Source of the DNA: Clostridia bacterium
Lineage (GTDB): Bacteria > Bacillota > Clostridia > Oscillospirales > CAG-272
Assembly (NCBI GenBank): GCA_017631215.1
Contig: JAGBTR010000333.1
Span: forward strand, 1 to 6,568
Direction of reading: 5' to 3'
Length of the DNA stretch: 6,568 nucleotides
The notes under the pieces were generated by a model. The model saw nothing but the letters and a program-made list of their open reading frames with translations, made no database searches and was not told where the DNA came from. The position numbers and the translations under genes are program-made. Positions 1 through 4,873 of this stretch are shown here, one piece after another. How positions within the stretch are numbered: the first letter of the stretch is position 1; each line of letters opens with the position of its first letter.

Positions 1-39
1 CGCCGGGGTGCTTGCCGCAAGTGCAGGGCTTGGCGCAGG
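1..39. repeat. 39-bp exact direct repeat, copy A (inside the dehydrogenase frame)
   Basis: Positions 1-39 are identical to 756-794 in the same orientation. Identity stops at position 40 (c versus a). The copy may extend further left beyond the window. Read on the minus strand in the dehydrogenase frame it gives CAKPCTCGKHPG, the same peptide and frame as in the aldolase. Homologous dehydrogenases have an Ala/Gly-Gly-Pro segment here, so the sequence left of position 40 is foreign to the gene. Confidence 0.95.
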
Positions 40-622
40 CACGGTTGATCAGGTCGACCGCGTAGTTGGACTTCGCGATGGCGTTGGGGTGGGGGTTGAA
101 GACCACACCGTTGCCCGCCGCGATCATACCGATGCTGTTGCAGATGACCGTCTCGGAGGGGTTGGTCGAGGGCGTGATGCTGCCGACGACACCGAAGGGT
201 GCCATCTCGGTCAGCGTCAGTCCTCCGTCGCCCGTCTTCACCGTCGGCTCGATGTCCTCGGTGCCGGGCGTCTTATCAGCGACCAGCTTATGCTTGGCCG
301 TCTTGTGATCGACGCGACCCATCTTGGTCTCGGCCACGCCGAGTGCCGCCATAATGGGAGCCTCCTCGCGCGTCATCTCGCGGATGACGGTGATGAGCTT
401 CTCGCGGTCTGCCACCGACATCGAACGAATGGCCTTGTAGCCCTCGTTTGCGGCGGCGATCGCGTCGTTCATATCGGCATAGATACCGATGAGCTTGCGA
501 CCCTCGTACTGGGTAGAATCCCACTGCTTGGTTGCTGCGGGAGCGGGTGCGCTCGTATTCATTTGCTTCAGCACGGATGCAACGATCTCGTTGATCTGTG
601 CCTCGGTCCAGTTGTTCGCCAT
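1..622 (-). CDS. CoA-acylating aldehyde dehydrogenase (EutE/PduP family), N-terminal part, cut by the window edge
   Basis: The 207 visible codons encode the N-terminal half of an aldehyde dehydrogenase that would oxidise acetaldehyde or propionaldehyde to the acyl-CoA with NAD. Residues 5-22 form a predicted amphipathic helix (I10, I13, V14, V17, L18, M21), followed by an Ala/Pro-rich linker (23-30) and then the catalytic domain from about residue 40. Residues 142-180 match the EutE/PduP core (PFGVVGSITPSTNPSETV, then MIAAGNGVVFNPHPNA) with the family's conserved Asn at N154. The helix-plus-linker layout is that of PduP encapsulation peptides. The catalytic Cys, expected near residue 270, lies outside. 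AAGGAG at 633-638 sits 10 nt before the start; the gap to the aldolase is 41 bp. From C196 onward the protein stops looking like the family and copies the aldolase's Cys-rich linker (see the repeat at 1-39). Family call is firm; EutE versus PduP is not resolved. Confidence 0.9.
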   Translation of the reverse strand, partial: MANNWTEAQINEIVASVLKQMNTSAPAPAATKQWDSTQYEGRKLIGIYADMNDAIAAANEGYKAIRSMSVADREKLITVIREMTREEAPIMAALGVAETKMGRVDHKTAKHKLVADKTPGTEDIEPTVKTGDGGLTLTEMAPFGVVGSITPSTNPSETVICNSIGMIAAGNGVVFNPHPNAIAKSNYAVDLINRACAKPCTCGKHPG

Positions 623-663
623 TTTATTTCTTCTCCTTTATCACAATATCAATGGTGAACCGC

Positions 664-1404
664 TTACTGATTCAACGCCATCATCACGCGGCGCACGACC
701 TCCTGCACGTCCGTATCGGCGGCGGGAGCGGCGCTCTTACAGCACTCGCACGCACCGCCGGGGTGCTTGCCGCAAGTGCAGGGCTTGGCGCAGGACTCAG
801 TCTTGGGTGCGTTGCCGCCTTCAAGAGCAACAATGCTGCGAGCAAGAATGCTGACGCGGCAGTAATGCTCGAGCGACTCAACGGCATCAAAGGCGTTGTA
901 CAGCGTGTCACCGACCGACAGCGAGGAATCGCCGTGGAAGATGTAGGCCTGCTGCTTCTTGTCGCTCATATACTCGGCGAGCTTGTTGGCATCGTGGTTG
1001 CTCTTGTCGTAGGCCGACGCGGGCACGTAGCCGAAGTACGCCTGCTTATCACCGGGGAGGGTGTACTTAGCCGCTTCAACGTCGGTCACGGCAAACGCCA
1101 TCGACGCGGCGGGCTGGGCGTGCACGATGCAGTTGATCTCGGGACGCAGGCGGTAGATCTCAATGTGCATACGGACCTCGCTCGTGGGCTTCTTGCCCGC
1201 CTCGAGCGAATTACCGTTGGCATCGACGCGGACAAGCTTGTCCGGCGTCAGGAACGCCTTGCAAAGACCGCCCGGCGTGCAGATAAACTCGTTGTCGCTG
1301 ATCTTGTAAGAGATGTTGCCGTGCTTGGCAATGACCAAGCCCTTTTCATACATCAGCTTACCGACCTCAACGATCTGCCGCTTGATCTCAAACAGGTTAG
1401 GCAT
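664..1404 (-). CDS. Class II aldolase/adducin-family protein (fuculose-1-phosphate aldolase-like) with Cys-rich linker and C-terminal encapsulation-type helix
   Basis: A 246-aa protein. Residues 1 to about 197 are a class II aldolase domain: HGNIS (28-32) and TPGG (43-46) for phosphate binding, the catalytic Glu in TSEVRMH (E76), H95 and H157 as zinc ligands. By alignment to E. coli FucA (His92, His94, His155) the second ligand is Q97 (IVHAQP instead of HAHP), an unusual change. Family members cleave sugar-1-phosphates to lactaldehyde or glycolaldehyde plus DHAP. After the domain comes a linker with Cys 205, 209, 211, 219, 221 and 222, an Ala/Pro stretch (224-229), and an amphipathic tail DTDVQEVVRRVMMALNQ (230-246) typical of BMC cargo. 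The start follows GAGGT at 1411-1415, 23 bp after ackA, so it is probably co-transcribed. The substrate is inferred, and Q97 leaves activity uncertain. Confidence 0.88.
   Translation of the reverse strand: MPNLFEIKRQIVEVGKLMYEKGLVIAKHGNISYKISDNEFICTPGGLCKAFLTPDKLVRVDANGNSLEAGKKPTSEVRMHIEIYRLRPEINCIVHAQPAASMAFAVTDVEAAKYTLPGDKQAYFGYVPASAYDKSNHDANKLAEYMSDKKQQAYIFHGDSSLSVGDTLYNAFDAVESLEHYCRVSILARSIVALEGGNAPKTESCAKPCTCGKHPGGACECCKSAAPAADTDVQEVVRRVMMALNQ
756..794. repeat. 39-bp exact direct repeat, copy B (aldolase Cys-rich linker)
   Basis: This is the native-looking copy, encoding part of the Cys-rich linker (residues 205 to about 217) of the class II aldolase. It is offset 755 bp from copy A. 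A tandem duplication of a 755-bp unit, a local recombination, or an assembly join at a contig end would each produce this arrangement. Confidence 0.95.
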
Positions 1405-1427
1405 ATCGTAACCTCGATTTCTTCAAA

Positions 1428-2633
1428 TTATTTCAGGGACTTTGCCAGCTTCAGGGCATCCAGCGCGATCATATACTCCTCGTCGGTGGGGATGACGAAC
1501 ACGCGAGCCTTGGAACCCTTGCCCGTCAGCTCGTAAGCCTCGCCGCGAGGGCAGTTTGCGTTGACGTCGTTATCCATCACGATACCGACGGCGTCCATAT
1601 CGGCGCAGATGCGCTCACGCAGTGCGCGGTCGTTCTCACCGATACCTGCCGTGAAGACGATAGCGTCAACACCGTTCATCTCGGCAACGTACGAGCCGAT
1701 GATCTTCTTTGCCTCGTGGACAAGCAGCTCGATTGCCAGCTCGGCTCTCTTGTTGCCCTCCTTGGCGGCGGCGTTGACCTCGCGGCAGTCGCTCGAAACG
1801 CCCGAAACGCCGAGCAGACCCGACTTCTTGTTGAGGATGGTATCGACCTCAGCGGCCGTGATGTTCAGCGTCTTCATCAGGAAGGGAACGACGGTGGGAT
1901 CGATATTACCGCAGCGGGTACCCATAGGCAGACCCTCGTTGGGCGTGAAGCCCATCGACGTATCGACGACCTTGCCGTTCTTGATGGCGGTGATGGACGA
2001 GCCGTTGCCCAGGTGGCAGGTGATGACCTTCATATCGGCCAGATCCTTGCCGCAAAGCTCAGCGACCTTGCCCGAAACATAGCGGTGCGAGGTGCCGTGG
2101 AAGCCGTAGCGGCGGAGCTTGTAGTTCTCATAGTACTCGTAAGGAAGGGCATAGATGTAGGACGAGGGCTCCATCGTTGCGTGGAACGCCGTATCGAACA
2201 CAGCGATCATGGGCTTGCCGGGGCAGTTCTTGCGGCAGGCCTCGATACCCTTGATGGCGGGAGGAGCGTGCAGCGGGTTGAGGCTGATGTTGGCCTCAAG
2301 GTATGCCATCAGCTCGTCCGTGATGAGCGTGGACTCCTTGTACTGCTCGCCGCCGTGAACGACGCGGTGACCGATGGCGTCGATCTCGTCAGCCGAGGCG
2401 ATGACGCCCAGCTCGGCGTCGGTGAGCAGCTTGAGCACGAGGGCGATAGCGTCGTCGTGATCCTTGAGCTCAACGTCGGCCTGATAGTCGTCCTTACCGG
2501 GGCGCTTGTGGGTAATCATACCGCCGATGCCGATCTTCTCGCAGTTACCCTTGGCGATGACCTTGTTCTCGTCCATATCAAACAGCTGATACTTGAGCGA
2601 CGAGCTTCCTGCGTTTACAACCAGAATTTTCAT
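1428..2633 (-). CDS. ackA: Acetate kinase
   Basis: A 401-aa cytoplasmic kinase interconverting acetyl phosphate + ADP and acetate + ATP; many members also act on propionyl phosphate. Full family length. Signature segments run in order: NAGSSSLKYQLF (7-18), HRVVHGG (89-95), NPLHAPP (H122), FDTAFH (D147), RRYGFHGTSHRYV (H179), CHLGNGSSI (206-214), GLPMGTRCG (R240), FTAGIGEND (327-335) and TDEE near the C-terminus. These match the substrate and nucleotide residues of Methanosarcina AckA (N7, R91, H123, D148, H180, R241, E384). The start at 2633 is chosen because MKILVVNAGSSS is the canonical N-terminus and GGAGGTAA lies 7 nt upstream; the open frame extends to 2753 but passes through the 5' leader. 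First gene of the operon with the aldolase and dehydrogenase, consistent with ATP recovery from an acyl-CoA pathway. It has no encapsulation helix, so it probably acts outside the shell. Confidence 0.97.
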   Translation of the reverse strand: MKILVVNAGSSSLKYQLFDMDENKVIAKGNCEKIGIGGMITHKRPGKDDYQADVELKDHDDAIALVLKLLTDAELGVIASADEIDAIGHRVVHGGEQYKESTLITDELMAYLEANISLNPLHAPPAIKGIEACRKNCPGKPMIAVFDTAFHATMEPSSYIYALPYEYYENYKLRRYGFHGTSHRYVSGKVAELCGKDLADMKVITCHLGNGSSITAIKNGKVVDTSMGFTPNEGLPMGTRCGNIDPTVVPFLMKTLNITAAEVDTILNKKSGLLGVSGVSSDCREVNAAAKEGNKRAELAIELLVHEAKKIIGSYVAEMNGVDAIVFTAGIGENDRALRERICADMDAVGIVMDNDVNANCPRGEAYELTGKGSKARVFVIPTDEEYMIALDALKLAKSLK

Positions 2634-2640
2634 TTTGCAT

Positions 2641-2648
2641 TTACCTCC
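2641..2648 (-). promoter_or_regulatory. ackA ribosome binding site
   Basis: GGAGGTAA on the minus strand, 7 nt before the ATG at 2633. It fixes the ackA start against the in-frame upstream extension to 2753. Confidence 0.9.
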
Positions 2649-2657
2649 GAATAGCGT

Positions 2658-2685
2658 CTTGCCGCGTCGCGTACGCCGCGTCAAG
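2658..2685 (-). other. Hairpin in the ackA 5' leader
   Basis: On the minus strand, a 28-nt imperfect stem: CTTG pairs with CAAG, CGCG with CGCG and CG with CG around a TACG loop, interrupted by two purine-purine mismatches (A-G and G-A). It ends about 9 nt before the Shine-Dalgarno. No T-run follows, so it is not a terminator. It could modulate translation or protect the 5' end; no known riboswitch is recognised. Confidence 0.5.
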
Positions 2686-2753
2686 GCGAAAAATTGAACA
2701 GCAGAGAGCGGCATCCGTTCGAAAACGGGCAGACCTACCCATACTTGTATCAT

Positions 2754-2782
2754 ATTATATCACACGCGCCTCTTTTTTGCAA
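2754..2782 (-). promoter_or_regulatory. Sigma-A-type promoter of the ackA-aldolase-dehydrogenase operon
   Basis: On the minus strand, -35 TTGCAA (2777-2782), a 17-bp spacer and a perfect -10 TATAAT (2754-2759). Transcription would start near 2747, giving a leader of about 114 nt. T-rich tracts just upstream of the -35 may act as an UP element. A short dyad ATACTTGTAT (2741-2750) overlaps the presumed start site. Confidence 0.85.
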
Positions 2783-2964
2783 GGGCATTTACGAAAAAAA
2801 ACGGCCAAAAACTAAAGTTTTCGTAGAGAAAAACGACAGTCGGGGGCAAAAATCTCAAATTTCTCGCGCGGAGAGAGAATTTGCAGTTTTGGGGGCTGTG
2901 GTTTTAGGTTTTCTATCTTTGCGAGAGATGGGCTTCCTTCGAGAAGCCCCTCCCTCCTCAAACA
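2783..2964. other. Gene-free A/T-rich intergenic stretch with small inverted repeats
   Basis: Together with the ackA promoter and leader this forms a roughly 360-bp gap between the ackA and small-regulator coding regions. No convincing gene is seen. It holds a 7-bp stem GGGCTTC/GAAGCCC with a 6-nt loop (2930-2949, no T-run on either side), an imperfect inverted repeat around 2857-2882, and a 7-bp repeat ACGAAAA/TTTTCGT (2791-2797, 2818-2824). On the minus strand a weak AAAAC/GTTTT hairpin followed by a run of eight T could be a backup terminator for the operon upstream. Confidence 0.5.
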
Positions 2965-2995
2965 AATACCGCCCACCTGTTCGGCGGGCGGTATT
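2965..2995 (-). terminator. Hairpin terminator of the radical SAM / two-TM / RHH operon
   Basis: A perfect 10-bp stem AATACCGCCC/GGGCGGTATT with an 11-nt loop starts 2 nt after the stop codon of the small regulator gene. On the minus strand it is followed by TGTTTG, a weak T-run, so termination is likely but not ideal. Confidence 0.75.
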
Positions 2996-2997
2996 GA

Positions 2998-3231
2998 TCA
3001 TGCTTCGTCCGTGTTCTCGTCGGCGTCGTAGTATTCGGACAGATCGAGCGCGGCGAGCTTTTTGGTGTCCAGCTTACCCTTGGCGCGCTCGTGGTAGGCG
3101 ACGGCGTTGCGGGCGAGCATAGCGATCTGGTTGCTGAGCGACCGTCCCTCCAGCTCGGAGAGCAGGATCAGACGGCGCAGAAGATCCTCCTGCATACGCA
3201 GACGGACGGTGGGTTGCTTTTTGTTAGCCAT
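2998..3231 (-). CDS. Small ribbon-helix-helix (Arc/MetJ-type) DNA-binding protein
   Basis: A 77-aa basic-to-acidic protein. Residues 8-13 (TVRLRM) fit the N-terminal beta-strand that contacts DNA in ribbon-helix-helix dimers, residues 14-27 helix A, GRSLSNQ (29-35) the conserved turn into helix B, which runs to about residue 47. The layout closely follows phage P22 Arc (strand, EDLL helix, NGRS-type turn). The last about 17 residues are acidic (DLSEYYDADENTDEA) and outside the fold. AAGGAG at 3240-3245 lies 8 nt before the start. It is the last gene of the minus-strand operon, 24 bp after the two-TM gene, and no toxin gene is adjacent, so an antitoxin role is not supported. A transcriptional regulator, perhaps of its own operon, is the simplest inference; its target is unknown. 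Confidence 0.8.
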   Translation of the reverse strand: MANKKQPTVRLRMQEDLLRRLILLSELEGRSLSNQIAMLARNAVAYHERAKGKLDTKKLAALDLSEYYDADENTDEA

Positions 3232-3255
3232 AGCAAGGTCTCCTTGTTGTGTCGG

Positions 3256-3795
3256 TCATTCCTCCAACCGCTTGACGACGGTCGCGCGGTTGCAATAATT
3301 CAGGATGCGGAGTGCTTTTTCGGTCGCCTCGAAATAGAGGATGCCGCGCCGCTTCTCCGCCGTTTCGTACAGAACGAAATAGACGTTCGGGCGTTGCAAA
3401 TCGGCGGTGATATCGACCGTTCTCTCGGGTGCGTAGCGCTCGGCCTGCGCAATATGGTTGCCCTCAAACGGTGCGATCAGCGAGGCGTCCTTGACGGCGA
3501 TGTCGGCGATCCTTTTACGCGTACGGCCGCCAAAGATTTTGGAGACCGTCATCACGCCGCCCGTGAGCGAGTATTCGTACTCGACCGTCACGTACCGCCA
3601 GGTAAACCAGACAAGGATCCACGTGGTCAGCGGCACGATGGCCAGCATCGGGGCAAGGATGGAGGTCGCAAAGCCGATGACAAACAGCACGGCGACGTAC
3701 AGCACGTATCCCGCCAGCAAAAGCGCGCGAGCTATACGAAAGGCGGGCTTTTTCTTGGCGGATATCACGTATTCGTAAGTAGCGGTATAATCCAT
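3256..3795 (-). CDS. Two-transmembrane protein of unknown function (resembles DUF6106-type Bacillota proteins)
   Basis: A 179-aa protein with a short basic cytoplasmic N-terminus (KKK at 14-16), two hydrophobic segments at about 22-41 and 46-67 joined by a very short turn, and a soluble region of about 110 residues rich in beta-strand pattern (VEYEYSLTGGVMTVSKIFGGRTRKRI, 71-96). By the positive-inside rule both ends should face the cytoplasm. The YEYSLTGG...KIFGGR...KR pattern resembles uncharacterised clostridial membrane proteins with a PH-like soluble part; I recall these as DUF6106 but cannot verify it. No catalytic motif is seen. GGGGAG (3802-3807) lies 6 nt before the start, inside the 17-bp gap after the radical SAM gene, so co-translation is likely. 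Confidence 0.8.
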   Translation of the reverse strand: MDYTATYEYVISAKKKPAFRIARALLLAGYVLYVAVLFVIGFATSILAPMLAIVPLTTWILVWFTWRYVTVEYEYSLTGGVMTVSKIFGGRTRKRIADIAVKDASLIAPFEGNHIAQAERYAPERTVDITADLQRPNVYFVLYETAEKRRGILYFEATEKALRILNYCNRATVVKRLEE

Positions 3796-3812
3796 ATGCG
3801 GCTCCCCGTCGC

Positions 3813-4688
3813 TCAGAACTGCGGCGTGTAGGACGCGGTCGCGGAGAGTCGATTCTGAACGTAGCCCTGGAAGCCGTATTTCTGCAGCTCGTTGACGACG
3901 CTCTCATACTCGAGGCTGGTGATGCGGCGGCGGAGATTGTCGTAGGGGCAATCCTCGGGCACGAAATCGGGCACGTATTGGCTCATCAGGCTGAGGATGA
4001 TGTCATCGGGCGCGAACATTTTGGCCAGCTCGCCGAGGATGGCAATGGAATCCTTGCGGCATCCGGGCAGCACCAGATGACGCACCAGCACGCCGCGCGT
4101 CAACAGTCCCTTGGAGGTCACGACGGGGCGACCGACCTGCTCGTGCATACGCTTGAGCGCCGCCGAGGCGACCGCAAAATAGTCCTCCGCGCCCGAATAA
4201 TCGCGCGAGAGTGCGGGCGAGAAGTATTTGATATCGGGCATATAGATATCGACTAGCCCCTTCAGCGCGTCGATGGTCTCAAGCGACTCGTAGCCACCGC
4301 AGTTATAGATGACGGGAATGTACAGCTTGCTCTTGATGCGGCGCAGTGCCTGGATGATCTGTGCCGCGTAGTGCGACGGTGTGACCAGATTGATGTTGTG
4401 CGCGCCCTGCTGCTGAAGCGACAGCATTTTATCCTCCAGCTCGTGCAACGTGATCTCGCGACCCTTGGCCTTGTGGCTCACGTCGTAATTCTGGCAGTAG
4501 ACACAGCGCAAATTACAGCCCGAAAAGAAGATGGTGCCCGAGCCGCGCGTGCCGCTGATGACGGGCTCCTCCCAAAGATGAAGCGCCGCGCGCGCGATAC
4601 GCACGGTGGCGTTCACACCGCAGTAGCCGATGCCGCCGCTTTCTCTGTCCGCACCGCATTTGCGCGGACAATTCTGACAATTGCTCAT
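3813..4688 (-). CDS. PflX-like radical SAM protein (COG1313 type, putative pyruvate formate-lyase activase homologue)
   Basis: A 291-aa cytoplasmic Fe-S protein. The radical SAM cluster motif is GCNLRCVYCQN (C58, C62, C65, the CxxxCxxC spacing), followed by NLVTPSHY (100-107) and a TIM-barrel-like remainder (VIYNCGGYES, DIYMPDIKY). The N-terminus has a second cysteine set, C4, C7, C11 and C23 in CQNCPRKCGADR...GYCG, characteristic of the PflX group and absent from classical PflA. Family members are annotated as activating-enzyme-like, but their substrate is unknown. AAGGAGG (4697-4703 on the minus strand) is 8 nt before the start. First gene of a three-gene operon with the two-TM protein and the RHH protein, with its own promoter divergent from cinA. 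It is near the BMC-type genes but in a separate transcription unit, so I do not take it as the dedicated glycyl radical enzyme activase. Confidence 0.9.
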   Translation of the reverse strand: MSNCQNCPRKCGADRESGGIGYCGVNATVRIARAALHLWEEPVISGTRGSGTIFFSGCNLRCVYCQNYDVSHKAKGREITLHELEDKMLSLQQQGAHNINLVTPSHYAAQIIQALRRIKSKLYIPVIYNCGGYESLETIDALKGLVDIYMPDIKYFSPALSRDYSGAEDYFAVASAALKRMHEQVGRPVVTSKGLLTRGVLVRHLVLPGCRKDSIAILGELAKMFAPDDIILSLMSQYVPDFVPEDCPYDNLRRRITSLEYESVVNELQKYGFQGYVQNRLSATASYTPQF

Positions 4689-4733
4689 TCGTTCTTCCTC
4701 CTTATGTTATACGGAGATGCGTTCTCTGCCAAC

Positions 4734-4762
4734 AGTTTACCACATTTCCGCGCAAAAATCAA
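4734..4762 (-). promoter_or_regulatory. Promoter of the radical SAM operon
   Basis: On the minus strand, -35 TTGATT (4757-4762), 17-bp spacer, -10 TAAACT (4734-4739) preceded by TGG, giving an extended -10. The leader would be about 40 nt. Confidence 0.75.
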
Positions 4763-4788
4763 GGTGTTTGTAAAAAATGCCTCGTCGC

Positions 4789-4804
4789 GGTGAAAATTGT
4801 CACC
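4789..4804. promoter_or_regulatory. 16-bp palindrome between divergent promoters, candidate operator
   Basis: GGTGAAAATTGTCACC pairs in 7 of 8 positions about its centre (GGTGA/TCACC arms, AATT core). It is 8 bp upstream of the cinA -35 and 26 bp from the -35 of the radical SAM operon, a position suited to a regulator acting on both. No known operator is recognised. Confidence 0.45.
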
Positions 4805-4812
4805 CCCGCCCG

Positions 4813-4841
4813 TTTACTTTTGAGCGAAATTGTGGTATACT
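4813..4841 (+). promoter_or_regulatory. cinA promoter
   Basis: -35 TTTACT (4813-4818), 17-bp spacer, -10 TATACT (4836-4841) preceded by TGG (extended -10). Transcription would start near 4848, so the cinA start must lie downstream of it, ruling out the upstream in-frame ATG at 4790. Confidence 0.8.
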
Positions 4842-4873
4842 GTACCCGAAACGACCGTCAAACGGAGGCATCG

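Noticed and set aside
598..1536. 312-aa open frame on the plus strand
   Set aside because: Lies antisense to the aldolase, which has clear family motifs; its protein is low-complexity R/G/V/L typical of the opposite strand of GC-rich genes.
1716..2654. 312-aa open frame on the plus strand
   Set aside because: Antisense to ackA with no recognisable motif and no ribosome binding site.
2634..2753. 40-residue N-terminal extension of AckA
   Set aside because: It covers the 5' leader and starts at the -10 region; the canonical AckA N-terminus and a perfect ribosome binding site are at 2633.
2694..3122. 142-aa open frame on the plus strand
   Set aside because: Crosses the ackA promoter, the intergenic hairpins and part of the RHH gene in antisense; no motif.
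2998..3231. RHH protein as the antitoxin of a toxin-antitoxin pair
   Set aside because: No small toxin-like gene is adjacent; the neighbour is a 179-aa two-TM protein and a terminator follows.
3813..4688. Radical SAM protein as the activase of a BMC glycyl radical enzyme
   Set aside because: It belongs to the PflX group by its N-terminal cysteine set, and it is in a separate operon with its own promoter and terminator.
4790..4873. N-terminal extension of CinA from the ATG at 4790
   Set aside because: It lies upstream of and across the cinA promoter, and the family N-terminus begins after 4874.
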